DNA of 64,000 nt from Bradyrhizobium sp. CIAT3101 (GTDB lineage Bacteria; Pseudomonadota; Alphaproteobacteria; Rhizobiales; Xanthobacteraceae): the NCBI RefSeq assembly GCF_029714945.1, contig NZ_CP121634.1, positions 8,515,001 through 8,579,000 of the forward strand, written 5' to 3'. The notes below the pieces were generated by a model, which was not told the origin of the DNA, searched no databases, and saw only the letters and a list, made by a program, of their open reading frames with translations. The translations under genes and the position numbers were made by a program. This document shows positions 37,152 through 46,801 of the stretch, piece after piece. Within the stretch, counting starts at the first letter, position 1. Every line of letters starts with the position of its first letter.

Positions 37152-38321
37152 TCAGATAGCCAGCAATGTCTCAACCAAATTCACCCAATAGCCGATGCCA
37201 TATGGCAATGCTTCGTCGTTGAAGTCATATGCAGGGTTATGCACACCTGCAGTCGGCCCGTTGCCAATGAAAATCATAGCGCCCGGGCGTGCCTCAAGCA
37301 TGTAGGCAAAGTCCTCGGCCCCCATACCTGGTTTGATGCTCTCGTACACAGATGCGGACCCAACGAGACCGCGTGCCGCCCTGATCGCCAGATTGGTCTC
37401 TACGGTGTGGTTGAAGGTCACCGGGACCGATCGACGATATTTGAACTCGATATCCGCGCCGAATCCGCGCGCGATGCCTTGGGCAGCTGTCATGATCTGG
37501 CGTTCGGCAAAGTCTCGCAGCTCCGGAACATGGGTTCTAACAGTGCCGGCCATTTCGACTTGATCGGCAATGACGTTGTAGGCGTTGGCGGCATTCAACT
37601 TCGTCACTGAGATGACGAGAGACTTGATTGGATTCGTGTTCCGCGAGACCAGCATTTGCAAGCCGACGATGATCTGTGCGGCAATTACGACTGGATCGAT
37701 GGTCTCATGCGGCTTGGCCGCATGGCCGCCCCGACCCTTTACGAGGATGTCGAAATCGTCTTGCGAGGCCATGATCGGTCCATGGCAAATGCTGAACTTG
37801 CCGATCTCGGTGCCCGGAGCGTTGTGCATCCCAAAAACTTTGGAGATGCTGAAACGGTCCATGATTCCTACCTGGACCATTTTCAGGCCGCCGGAAGGGA
37901 GTTCCACTTCTTCTGCCGGCTGAAAAATCAAGGCGACGCAGCCTTTGAAATTGCGCGTATTAGCAAGATATTTCGCTGCGCCCAACAACATGGCCGTATG
38001 ACCATCGTGCCCGCATGCGTGCATTTTACCCAGCACTTTCGAGGACCACGGCTTGTTTGAGGCTTCGAGGATCGGCAGCGCATCCATGTCGGCCCTCAAT
38101 CCAATGGTAGGACCGTGTCCACCCTTCCCTTGAATCAATGCAACGATGCCGGTTTCAGCTATCCCCGTTTCGATGTGATTGATACCGAACGAGGCGAGCT
38201 TCTCGGCGACGAACCTCGCCGTATTGTGTACCTGAAAGTCAAGCTCGGGATTTTCGTGAAGATAGCGGCGCCACGCCGTTACCTCTCCCTGCAAATCACG
38301 AAACTGATCAACACTATGCAT
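37152..38321 (-). CDS. M20-family amidohydrolase (hippurate hydrolase-like)
   Basis: This 389-residue cytoplasmic metallohydrolase has LRADMDALPI, the metal-binding KMHACGHDGHTAMLLGAA, FQPAEEV with its catalytic Glu pair, and GMHNAPGTEIG. The C-terminal metal ligand lies in the region around GMGAEDFAYML. The family removes acyl groups from amino acids (hippurate, N-acetyl or IAA-amino acid conjugates). AAGG precedes the ATG. It is the last gene of a minus-strand run with the M24 and deacylase genes, though a 388-bp gap intervenes. For a plant associate, auxin or acylated amino acid conjugates are possible substrates; this is inference. Confidence 0.88.
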   Translation of the reverse strand: MHSVDQFRDLQGEVTAWRRYLHENPELDFQVHNTARFVAEKLASFGINHIETGIAETGIVALIQGKGGHGPTIGLRADMDALPILEASNKPWSSKVLGKMHACGHDGHTAMLLGAAKYLANTRNFKGCVALIFQPAEEVELPSGGLKMVQVGIMDRFSISKVFGMHNAPGTEIGKFSICHGPIMASQDDFDILVKGRGGHAAKPHETIDPVVIAAQIIVGLQMLVSRNTNPIKSLVISVTKLNAANAYNVIADQVEMAGTVRTHVPELRDFAERQIMTAAQGIARGFGADIEFKYRRSVPVTFNHTVETNLAIRAARGLVGSASVYESIKPGMGAEDFAYMLEARPGAMIFIGNGPTAGVHNPAYDFNDEALPYGIGYWVNLVETLLAI

Positions 38322-38709
38322 GTCAGACCTTAAAATCCGAATCCATTATGATACAGCACCGTTCGAGCGCGCGGCGGAGTCTCGGTGCGTACGCGTGAAG
38401 CGGCCCCGCGCAATTTTTGCTGTAGTCGCTCGCATTCTGAAATTTTTGTAATGGAGCACGCCATAAGCAAAATGTAGAGACGTCATGGCAGGACGTCGCA
38501 TCTATTGGGCACACACCGTGTGGGCTTCTGCACTCTACTCGTGAATTCCAACTTGCCGTAGTCTCTTAGGCCGGCTCGCTGATATCCCACACTCTCGTGC
38601 GGCCATTGAGACACAGAGCTAAAACGCCAGTGAGACGTCATGACCGCTTCAGGCCTACGGCGAGAGCTCGGCATGCCCTTCCCTTCTGCCATGCTCTTCT
38701 TCTTATTTG
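38322..38709. other. Intergenic gap
   Basis: No gene or clear regulatory dyad was found between the M24 peptidase stop and the M20 start. Confidence 0.35.
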
Positions 38710-39933
38710 TTATATGGCCACTACTGGCATTTTTCGCGGAGCACGAGACGTGAGCAACTGCGAGCCAGTTTCGGTCACGACAACCACCTCTTCATGCAGC
38801 ATCAGCTTCGGTGATCCGTCAAAATATGAGGGATATGAGGTGCTCGGTTCAATATTAACGATCATGCCTGGCTTTAGTATTGTCTTGTCGTCCGGTTGGA
38901 CCGACGGTAACTCCGGCATCCATAAGCCCATGGAGTGTCCCATTCGGCCGATGTTGGTGGCTTTACCGCGATTGTTTGAGCCATTTAGTACGGCTGACAT
39001 TGCGCTCCAGACATCAGAGATCGGAATGCCAGGTTTAGCGGCCGCAATTCCCGCTTCGGTGGCATCCCAAACGACCTGATAGGCATCCTGGGTGTGCGGA
39101 TCAGGCGCACCGAAAGCAAAGTGTCGATCGAAATCGCTCCAATAAAAATCGAACAGGCAGCCGGCATCAATAAACAGTAGGTCTCCATCCGACAGAAATT
39201 TGTCGGTCGGAACACCGTAAGGACGCGTGTATCCCCCGCGGCCAGAAACACCCACTATCTTGCTTGTCTTCTCGACACCGCGACTGAAACATTCGAATTC
39301 GAACTGGCGACAGGCCTCGCGTTCCGTCATTCCAAGGCGTAGCTTTGTTGCGAGCCCTTCAAATGCGTCCGACACAAGGCCACATACGGTTCCAATTCTG
39401 CCGACTTCAAGCGGAGACTTGATCATTCGCAAGGGGGTGAGAATCGGATCCGATGCGTCGACGAACGTTCGAGGCTTGATCGCGTCGGCTACACGCAAGA
39501 AATCTCCCGCGGGGAAGCCAAGCCTACTCTCCGCGCCAAGCTCTACGCCGATCCTAGCGTGCTCCGGCAGTAATTCACACACCGCTCGTGCAAGGGCGGA
39601 CACACCCTCATCTTTCGGATTTGGGCTAGGCCAGCTCCGGCAATTTTTTACCCAGGTCGTGTCTCTGTAAAACTGGTCAATTCCCTCCGGGACGATTGCA
39701 ACGGGGTCAGCTGACGAAAGAATGAGAAGAAATCGCGGCCGGGTCGTCTGCTGCGGGGTCGTACTAGGCTCACCAATGAAATATCGCAAATTGTGTTCGG
39801 ACGTCGCCAGAAGCGCGTCAATGGCATGCTGTTTCATCAAACGCCGCGCGCGCTCGACGCGACCCTCGTATTCGATCCAGGGAAAGGGATCATACTGAAT
39901 GGTCCTAATCGAATCCATCCCCATACCGTTCAT
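38710..39933 (-). CDS. M24-family metallopeptidase (Xaa-Pro peptidase/creatinase-like)
   Basis: This 407-residue protein starts at MNGMGMDSIRTI with GGAG before it. The creatinase-type N-terminal domain is followed by the pita-bread domain with LLFIDAGCLFDFYWSDFDRHFAFG (two Asp ligands), RMGHSMGLW (His), NIEPST (Glu) and MLHEEVVVV (Glu), so all five metal ligands are present. It is therefore more likely an aminopeptidase or dipeptidase than metal-free creatinase. It lies 85 bp downstream of the deacylase gene on the same strand. Confidence 0.87.
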   Translation of the reverse strand: MNGMGMDSIRTIQYDPFPWIEYEGRVERARRLMKQHAIDALLATSEHNLRYFIGEPSTTPQQTTRPRFLLILSSADPVAIVPEGIDQFYRDTTWVKNCRSWPSPNPKDEGVSALARAVCELLPEHARIGVELGAESRLGFPAGDFLRVADAIKPRTFVDASDPILTPLRMIKSPLEVGRIGTVCGLVSDAFEGLATKLRLGMTEREACRQFEFECFSRGVEKTSKIVGVSGRGGYTRPYGVPTDKFLSDGDLLFIDAGCLFDFYWSDFDRHFAFGAPDPHTQDAYQVVWDATEAGIAAAKPGIPISDVWSAMSAVLNGSNNRGKATNIGRMGHSMGLWMPELPSVQPDDKTILKPGMIVNIEPSTSYPSYFDGSPKLMLHEEVVVVTETGSQLLTSRAPRKMPVVAI

Positions 39934-40018
39934 CGCTCTTCTCCAGAGAAACACGTCAATCGCAGGACAACCGACAATTTATATGCCGGCTCGACAGCAG
40001 ATGGCCGCCCTCGCGCGC

Positions 40019-40957
40019 TCATTCGACAATATCCTTCGGAACAGCCGCGCGCAGTTTTTTATGCGAAAGCATCGGAATACCGAGCTCCTCTGCGAGCAGG
40101 CGAACAAGACCTTTGTAAGGAGCTTTCAGCTTGTCGTGGTGAACGATGCTTTGAATTCCGCCTACAATGGATCGCACGCAAGCTCGCAGGTCGATCAAAC
40201 GGCTTTCCTGGTCATAGCCGTCCGACACGAGCCAGTGGTTTGGTAGGACGTGACTAGCCGCGATCGCGGGTCGATCGCGCGACTGCAATACCGCGTTCGT
40301 GAAGCTCGGCTCGAAGTGAACACCTCCGATGCAGAGCACGGAATGTACCGGTTCCTCAATACGATCGAAAATTCGCAGTAGGGATCGCGCCAGCACTCGA
40401 GCTGCAAGAGGATGTGCCCAATCTTCGGGCGAGCTTCCGATCTCGACATCGACAGCCGAAGGTGGCAGGTCAGCGAGACGGGTACCAGCATCACCAGCCT
40501 TGACGCCCGACCAATGAGTCGCCTCGAGATAAGTGCGATAGGGGTCAAGACCGGAAGCGACCCGCTCGGCTTCGATCGCCAGAAGAAGTCCCCGCGTAAT
40601 CCGAGGGTCGACCGCGCTGAAGGTCCCCGTGCCCAGATCGCCGGTCGTTTGAACCGAGAAGATTGCGTTTGGCGCATTGGCGCCCTCGTGCCAGTTCACG
40701 ATGCCAATAACGTTGGCATCACCGAACCGATCATTGAACATTGGCGCGTAGCGCGCATAGTCGTTACTTACGACCTCGTTCGTGGCCACGATCGAAATTC
40801 TGGCATCATGCAAGCCAGCAACTTCGCGGACGGAGTGCCCATCGACTTCAAAACTCGTTGGAACTAGAGCGCAATCCGCCTTGAGAGCATCCAGAACGTG
40901 CCCCGCGACCGGGTCCTTTTCTCCATCGACGCAGAAGACAAAGACGGCATGTCTCAT
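40019..40957 (-). CDS. D-aminoacyl-tRNA deacylase homologue (archaeal/plant DtdA/GEK1 family)
   Basis: This 312-residue protein follows the archaeal DTD2 layout: EATHWSG near residue 147 (EATHHGP in archaeal enzymes), VEIGSSPEDWAHPLAARVLARSLL, CIGGVHFEPSFTNAVLQ (GIGGGHYAPKQT in Pyrococcus), SHVLPNHW and a C-terminal KGLVRLLAEELGIPML. Known members free tRNA from D-amino acids in archaea and plants. The HHGP motif is changed to HWSG, so substrate or activity may differ. GGAGG precedes the start by 6 bases. Its neighbours deal with D-amino acids and peptides, which fits a D-amino acid role. Bacterial members appear to be uncommon. Confidence 0.72.
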   Translation of the reverse strand: MRHAVFVFCVDGEKDPVAGHVLDALKADCALVPTSFEVDGHSVREVAGLHDARISIVATNEVVSNDYARYAPMFNDRFGDANVIGIVNWHEGANAPNAIFSVQTTGDLGTGTFSAVDPRITRGLLLAIEAERVASGLDPYRTYLEATHWSGVKAGDAGTRLADLPPSAVDVEIGSSPEDWAHPLAARVLARSLLRIFDRIEEPVHSVLCIGGVHFEPSFTNAVLQSRDRPAIAASHVLPNHWLVSDGYDQESRLIDLRACVRSIVGGIQSIVHHDKLKAPYKGLVRLLAEELGIPMLSHKKLRAAVPKDIVE

Positions 40958-41720
40958 CGAGGTCCTCCGCCGAGTTCTAAGCAGATCGAGAGCGTGGGAC
41001 GTCTATCTTCAACTTGGCGCCGTCGTCTTTTCGATTTTGTCGGAAAACACCCTGCTCTTCGCCCGGAACTGCGAGCTTGCAGGGCGAGAGCGAGCGCGCG
41101 GGAGGCGATTAACTCAAGCCCGAATAGCGTCACAGCAGCGCCACCCGCAAACTGGGCCCTGTTGCGGCCGGCATGTTTGGCGGAGCATGGACTGGAAATC
41201 GCGCGAAACGAAAAACGCGGCAGCGGATCGCCGGACCAGCAACGAACTTAACCTGGTTGCGCGACGAACAAGGTCGAATCCTGCCGCCATATGCCACAGA
41301 CGTCGACGAAAGTGGTGTGAAGAGCCCCTCATCGAGCATAGCGATCGCCTCAGGCGTGCAGGCCTCCATTTTGGCTCGACTTTGAAAGAGATGCATGAAA
41401 GGCACTAGCTTTGTAGGGTCCTACACCACCGCATATTTATTAGAGCGTCGCCACGCAAACATTGTGCGTTCTTTTCAGGATCCCGCAGTATTTCTGCGCT
41501 AGCCGCGGATAGCTCGATGGAAACCACTGGGACATCCAGCGAATGCAATCCTCAAAAAGCGAGATCAGCATAGTACCTGGCAATAAGCCACCTGCTAATC
41601 TTGGTGGGGAGCTTGGGCAAACATCGAGTTGCCGCTTACGCCGCCGATTTTTGGATCCGACGATTCATCGCGGCTTGACAGGGAGTGAGTGCGTCTGAGA
41701 CTGTCATCGTGTCTGATGAT
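40958..41720. other. Gene-free region upstream of the riboswitch
   Basis: A minus-strand frame (41130-41405) contains EACTPEAIAMLDEGLFTPL but no family I can name. The promoter for the riboswitch transcript should be near 41600-41720. Confidence 0.35.
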
Positions 41721-41906
41721 GGTGTGCGGGAGAGCGCGATAAGCCTGCAAAGGCGTATCACCGCCGACGGAGCAACTCCCCAAGGAAACTCTCAGGCCCA
41801 GGACCGCACACCGAGGACGATCTGGAGAGAGGTGCCGGTCAGCACCCACCGAAGGGGACCGTAATCCACGCGGATTGCGGAGAAAGCTCTCAGGTGCACG
41901 GACAGA
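41721..41906 (+). ncRNA. Tandem glycine riboswitch
   Basis: Two aptamers lie in series. Aptamer 1 (41721-41812) is closed by a 9-bp P1 stem (GGTGTGCGG with CCGCACACC) and contains GGGAGAG, CGCCGACGGAGCAAC and AAACTCTCAGG. Aptamer 2 (41820-41906) has P1 ATCTG/CAGAT and contains GGAGAG, CACCGAAGGGG and AAGCTCTCAGG. The paired GGAGAG and CTCTCAGG blocks with the CCGAAGG-type core are diagnostic of glycine riboswitches. The downstream gene is a D-amino acid dehydrogenase whose ribosome binding site lies about 55 bases on, so glycine probably turns its expression on. The expression platform was not folded. Confidence 0.9.
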
Positions 41907-41969
41907 TTTGGGGACGGAGACATGGCGAAGCCATTTCACCGTTCGTTCAACCCTGTCTTGGAGCGCACG

Positions 41970-43217
41970 ATGAGCACGATCGTCATTATTGGATCCGGTA
42001 TTACCGGAGTTACAACTGCCTATGCCCTGGCCCGCCGCGGCTATTCGGTGACAGTCTTTGATCGCCAGCGCTATCCGGCGATGGACACTTCGTTTGCGAA
42101 CGGCGGCCAATTATCGGCAAGCAATGCCGAGGTCTGGAATAACGTCGCAACGATCGTAAAAGGCTTGAGGTGGATGCTGCGCAAAGACGCACCACTGTTG
42201 CTGAACCCAAGGCCCAGTTTTCACAAATATACTTGGCTGGCAGAGTTCGTAAGCCAGATTCGAAACTACCGCCACAACACGATCGAAACGACGAAGCTAG
42301 CGATAGCTGCTCGCAAGCATCTTTTTGAGCTAGCCGATCGGGAGAGCATCGATTTCGACTTGGAGCGGCGAGGAATTTTGCACGTTTATTCGAGCAAGTC
42401 CGACTTCGATGCGGCCTCTCGCGTGAATCAGTTGCTGCTCAAAGGCGGATTGGATCGCCGTCCCGTGACGCCCTCTGAAATGCTTGCAATAGAGCCAGCT
42501 CTGCGCGATCAGTATTATGGTGGCTTCTTTACCCCGTCTGACTCAACCGGCGACATTCACAAGTTCACGCGCGGCCTCGCTGCGGCTTGCGAGCGAGGGG
42601 GCGTACGCTTCGTCTTTGATGCAGATATCTGCGGCATTCGGTCCGATCGAGACGGTGTGGTCGTACACTGGAAACGAGGTTCGTTGAAGGAAGAACTCAA
42701 TGCCGAACGCGCAGTGGTTTGCGCGGGAGTCGGCAGCCGCCGCATTGCTTCAATGCTGGGGGACAACATAAACATTTATCCCGTCAAGGGCTATTCCATC
42801 ACGGTAGAGCTGGGAGACGAAACGAGCCAAAAGGCTGCGCCTCGTGTCAGCCTCCTGGACGAGGCTACCAAGATCGTGACCAGCCGGTTAGGAGAGGATC
42901 GCTTCCGGGTCGCCGGGACCGCCGAATTTAATGGCGAAAACCGCGATATCCGCTGGGACCGAATTAAGCCCCTGATACGGTGGGTGGAGCGATCGTTCCC
43001 GGATGTATCCACCGCGCAGGTGGTGCCATGGGCGGGCTTGCGTCCTATGACACCTAGCATGATGCCGCGGGTTGGCCGAGGCAAACGCTCGAATATCTTC
43101 TACAACACCGGCCATGGCCATCTCGGTTGGACATTATCCGCTGTCACAGCTGAAATGATCGCTGATGTCATTGCCGCAGATCGCAGCAATACTCGGCTGA
43201 GCGAATCCGTGCCCTGA
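41970..43217 (+). CDS. D-amino acid dehydrogenase / glycine oxidase-family flavoprotein (DadA-like)
   Basis: The protein has 415 residues from MSTIVIIGSGITGVTTAYAL, an FAD-binding GxGxxG Rossmann motif. I prefer this ATG because GGAG sits 7 bases upstream; an in-frame ATG at 41922 lies in the riboswitch leader. Other DadA features are FANGGQLSASNAEVWN, the PSDSTGDIHKFTRGLA segment and the C-terminal WAGLRPMTPSMMPRVGRG with NTGHGHLGWTLS. DadA enzymes oxidise D-amino acids to keto acids at the membrane and pass electrons to the respiratory chain. Control by glycine suggests glycine or a glycine-yielding compound may be the substrate. Confidence 0.9.
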   Translation: MSTIVIIGSGITGVTTAYALARRGYSVTVFDRQRYPAMDTSFANGGQLSASNAEVWNNVATIVKGLRWMLRKDAPLLLNPRPSFHKYTWLAEFVSQIRNYRHNTIETTKLAIAARKHLFELADRESIDFDLERRGILHVYSSKSDFDAASRVNQLLLKGGLDRRPVTPSEMLAIEPALRDQYYGGFFTPSDSTGDIHKFTRGLAAACERGGVRFVFDADICGIRSDRDGVVVHWKRGSLKEELNAERAVVCAGVGSRRIASMLGDNINIYPVKGYSITVELGDETSQKAAPRVSLLDEATKIVTSRLGEDRFRVAGTAEFNGENRDIRWDRIKPLIRWVERSFPDVSTAQVVPWAGLRPMTPSMMPRVGRGKRSNIFYNTGHGHLGWTLSAVTAEMIADVIAADRSNTRLSESVP

Positions 43218-43239
43218 TCCTGTTGAGTGGGTCCTGGTC

Positions 43240-43271
43240 CATGCTCCCGCCGATATCGGGGCGGGAGCATG
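43240..43271 (+). terminator. Strong stem-loop after dadA
   Basis: A perfect 12-bp stem (CATGCTCCCGCC with GGCGGGAGCATG) encloses an 8-base loop, 22 bp after the dadA stop codon. It lacks a T-run, so it is either a terminator with a weak tail or an mRNA-stabilising 3' hairpin. Confidence 0.6.
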
Positions 43272-43924
43272 TCGATTGACAGCGCCGAAGCGGATTTTGC
43301 AGTCGCTCTCGAAGGATGATGCGACCTTCAGTACCGGGCGACGTGCTTCCCGCAATTCATTGCTTAGGTAAGCCCCTGTGGACCACTTGGTACGTTGCTT
43401 CCGAAAGCCTTGTATGACGCAGTTGTTGCGACCGTTCCCGAATTGACGCCGACCAGATGGGGCCGCATGAACGACGTCATTTCTTAGCAAGGCGTACGCA
43501 GCACACACCGTGAAGTGCCGTGGCATTTAGGGGCAGGACGCAGCTTTGCGCGGAGCGAATCGAGCGCGCCAAAGCCGTTCCGCCCCGCCCACCCGAGCGT
43601 AAAACCAACCCGATCCAACGACACGTCGTCCCGAAACACCGAGATGCATCGCCAAGCTCAAGTCTCGTCGACTCCCCAACTGCTGCGGAGCGACGCCTGC
43701 TGTGCGCCCAGCTGACGCTTATCTTAGAGAAGTCTGCATTACGGGACGAAGGGCGTTTCGAAGGGCATTTTACAAGCCATGCAGCATATTTCTTGTAATT
43801 GCCGTTAGATCGACGATACTGATGTCATAAAGAGCGTTTTCGACGACATTTGTCTGATTTTAGATGTTTTTCTGCGGAAGTTGGCGATCTTTTGCAGGAT
43901 CTCCTCTTAAGCCTGGAGCTTGTT
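43272..43924. other. Gene-free region before the Lrp regulator
   Basis: No recognisable gene. The regulator frame is open upstream to 43850, but the start at 43925 fits better. Confidence 0.35.
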
Positions 43925-44401
43925 ATGAGGTACGACCGAATCGACGCTCACATCCTGGAGATCGTGCAAAAGAATAACCGTCTCACATCCGAGACGATTG
44001 GCGAACTGGCCGGGCTTTCCGCTACCGCCTGTCAACGCAGGCTAAAGAGGCTTCGGTCGGACGGCATTATCGAGGCTGACGTTTCGATCGTTTCGGCCAA
44101 GGCGGTCGGAAGACCTATTCAGATGCTAGTGCTGGTGACATTGGAACGAGAGCGCTCGGACATCATCGACAGGTTTAAAAAGGCGATCAAGTCATCCGCT
44201 GAAGTCGTCAATGGGTTTTACGTCACAGGCGATGCTGACTTTGTCCTATACATAACCGCACGCACCATGGACGACTATGAGCAGTTCACGCGGCGATTTT
44301 TCCGTGAGAACCCCGATATCAAGGGCTTCAAGACCATGGTGGTCATGGACCGGGTAAAAGCAGGATTTGCTATTCCAATTGAGGCTCCGTCCGAGGATTG
44401 A
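43925..44401 (+). CDS. Lrp/AsnC-family transcriptional regulator
   Basis: This protein has 158 residues from MRYDRIDAHILEIVQKNNRLTSETIGELAGLSATACQRRLKRLRSDGII, the N-terminal helix-turn-helix, preceded by GGAG at proper spacing. The RAM ligand-binding domain follows (GFYVTGDADFVLYITARTMDDYEQFTRRFFRENPDIKGFKTMVVM). Lrp-type regulators sense amino acids. It lies between the dadA-like gene and a class III aminotransferase, either of which could be its target; local control of dadA is common for this family. Confidence 0.9.
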   Translation: MRYDRIDAHILEIVQKNNRLTSETIGELAGLSATACQRRLKRLRSDGIIEADVSIVSAKAVGRPIQMLVLVTLERERSDIIDRFKKAIKSSAEVVNGFYVTGDADFVLYITARTMDDYEQFTRRFFRENPDIKGFKTMVVMDRVKAGFAIPIEAPSED

Positions 44402-45128
44402 GTGTCTCACCCACCGGACCCCGCCTACCTGCTCCATCAGCAAGCCGGGCGAGGTGTCGCGGTACCCGTTATGAAACGAGCGCAGGTCTTCGCGCATTGG
44501 CGCGTGCAACTTTCGACTAAGTAGCATCACCTCCAGGCTACTAACACCCACCGCTCATCGTGGGCGCTTGATGGCGCGAGCGAGCTGGATGATTCGGTCG
44601 ATGAGCTTCCAAACGCTAACCAACGAGAGACGTTGGCTTGGACAGCACGCCTCACTAGCGCCCTTTTTCGTCGCGCAGTGCGAGTTAAAAACGCTGCAAG
44701 TTTCCTTCGCTTTTGTGCTCTAAGCGGTTACGCGCGATCAAATATTCAGACCGCGCGCCCGGTAATCTTTCTTGAATTTTCGTGCGCGCGTTCGTCTAGC
44801 GAGCCGGGTGCGCTCTCTCATTCCGTAGTCACTCCCTGCGAGATGCCGCCGGCAAGGGCCAGATGCCACTCAACTGAGCCAGAGGCCTTAATCCTTGGCG
44901 CCTTGTATTGATTTAAAAACTTGATCTCCTCGTGACAGGCGCCGCAGAGCGAGCCGCGGCGCCTCGGCGCGCAACTGAAACGCAGGTACTTACGCCTGTT
45001 TCTCCAGACGCAAAGATGGAGAGCATAATTCCTACCAGCAATGAGAGGTGCGAAGAACGCTCTAGATTGGTATCGACTAGCCTTCGATGCTGCCAGGATG
45101 CGTGAAGTTGCCCGATCGAAACGCCGAC
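44402..45128. other. Gene-free region between the Lrp regulator and the class III aminotransferase
   Basis: No recognisable coding sequence or strong dyads. It is the likely promoter region of the aminotransferase. Confidence 0.35.
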
Positions 45129-46508
45129 ATGCCACGATTGCTTCAGCGCTCACATGACACTAACGCGCGACCGCCGTCCCATCTGTTCTATCTCTCCAAT
45201 CTGCGCCGGCCGGTCGTCGACCGCGCCGAAGGTATCTATTTTTGGACTAAGGACGGTCGCCGCTTCATCGATGGATCGAGCGGACCTATGGTCGTCAATA
45301 TCGGCCATTCAAACAAAACCGTGCTCGAAGTCATGAAGCGGCAGATGGACAAGACCACCTTCGCTTATCGGCTGCACTTCGAGAACGAGCCCGCGGAAGA
45401 ACTGGCACGGAAATTGGCGCGTAAGCTTCCCGAGGGCATGGATCGCATCTTCTTCGTATCCGGCGGCTCGGAAGCCACCGAATCCTGTATCAAGCTGGCG
45501 CGGCAGTGGGCAGTCGCAACCGGCCAGCCCAAGCGCTGGAAAGTGATCACCCGTTTTCCATCCTTTCACGGGGCCACCCTTGGCTCGCTTTCTGTTACCG
45601 GCGACGATGCACTTGCCGAAACTTTCACGCCTATTATGCGCGTGATGCCGACCGTGCCGGCGCCGGCCGCCTGGCGCGACCGCGACAACCTTTCGATGGA
45701 ACAGCGCGGGTTACGTTATGCCAACATACTTGAGGAAAAAATCCTCACCGAGGGCCCCGAAAACGTGCTCGCTTTCATCATGGAACCCATCGGCGGAGCC
45801 GCTACGGCAGCCCTTGTCGCGCCTGACAGTTACTATGTGCGTATCCGCGAGATCTGCGATTGCTATGGCATCCTGCTCATCCATGACGAGGTTGTGAGCG
45901 GCGCTGGGCGTACTGGTAAATTCCTTGGAGGCGACCACTGGAGTTCCAGGCCCGATATTGTCGCGCTATCAAAAGGACTTGGCTCGGGTTACGCGCCGCT
46001 CGGCGCGCTGGCCGCACCAATGTGGCTGGTCGAGCCGCTGCTTGGCTCTGGGGGCTTCCAGCACAGCCACACTTATGCCGGCAATCCGCTTGCCTGCGCT
46101 GCTGGTCTTGCCGTGCTCAGCGAAATGGACAGGCTCGACCTCATCGCCAACGCCGCCGCAATGGGCGATGTGCTGATTGGCGAATTAAAGGCGCTACAAA
46201 AGCGCTTCCCCTTTATCGCCGACGTGCGTGGCAAGGGCCTACTTCTCGGCGCTGAAATGGTAGCTAATCCCGAAACGCTGACGCCGATCAACCCAGCCCA
46301 CCGGGTGACGCAGCGCCTACTCGACCTAGCCTATGCACGCGGCTTGATCATGTATGGTCGCAAAGTCAAGGGTGGTATTGAGAGCGACAATTTCATGGTG
46401 GCGCCGCCGATGATCATCACGCGGGAGCAGATCAGCGAGATGATCGCAATCATCGGCGATTCGCTGGAGGCACTTGCCGCCGAACTCGACCTGCCAGTCG
46501 AACGCTGA
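45129..46508 (+). CDS. Class III PLP-dependent aminotransferase
   Basis: This protein has 459 residues from MPRLLQRSHDTN; the start is uncertain because no strong ribosome binding site is seen. It contains the N-terminal GRRFIDGSSGPMVVNIGHSN, FVSGGSEATESCIKLARQW, IMEPIGGAA, LLIHDEVVSGAGRTGKF and the PLP-lysine motif DIVALSKGLGSGYAPLGA, followed by GFQHSHTYAGNPLACAAGLAV. This is the omega-amino acid or diamine transaminase family; the exact amino donor cannot be read. Codon use is GC-rich. It is followed at 13 bp by a short frame that an IS3 element interrupts. Confidence 0.9.
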   Translation: MPRLLQRSHDTNARPPSHLFYLSNLRRPVVDRAEGIYFWTKDGRRFIDGSSGPMVVNIGHSNKTVLEVMKRQMDKTTFAYRLHFENEPAEELARKLARKLPEGMDRIFFVSGGSEATESCIKLARQWAVATGQPKRWKVITRFPSFHGATLGSLSVTGDDALAETFTPIMRVMPTVPAPAAWRDRDNLSMEQRGLRYANILEEKILTEGPENVLAFIMEPIGGAATAALVAPDSYYVRIREICDCYGILLIHDEVVSGAGRTGKFLGGDHWSSRPDIVALSKGLGSGYAPLGALAAPMWLVEPLLGSGGFQHSHTYAGNPLACAAGLAVLSEMDRLDLIANAAAMGDVLIGELKALQKRFPFIADVRGKGLLLGAEMVANPETLTPINPAHRVTQRLLDLAYARGLIMYGRKVKGGIESDNFMVAPPMIITREQISEMIAIIGDSLEALAAELDLPVER

Positions 46509-46520
46509 GGGGACGAGACG

Positions 46521-46735
46521 ATGCTTACGAGGAATACCCTCAATCACGGGCTCGGTGGGTACATCACCGATGATCCCCAATCTGTTAGTTACACCGGCGC
46601 AGATATCGTCACTGCACCGACGCCTCGACTGCATTGGTGGTGTAGATCATTTAGCGAATGGCCGGCGCAAACGCGAAAAACGGCACACTTGCTCCGCATT
46701 GTGCCAGATTTGGCTGATTGCGGGGAAGGTGAACT
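46521..46735 (+). pseudogene. Start of an unidentified downstream gene, cut by IS3
   Basis: A GAGGGGACGAGACG leader precedes ATG at 46521, and the frame reads MLTRNTLNHGLGGYITDDPQSVSYTGADIVTAP before running into the IS3 left end at 46736. The placement 13 bp after the aminotransferase stop suggests a real operon gene that lost its remainder. I do not recognise the family. Confidence 0.35.
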
Positions 46736-46801
46736 GCACCCCGTTTTAACCGGACACCGGCGTTAGCCGGAGGAGCTAGGCCTAGTCCTAGGCGTACGCC
46801 T

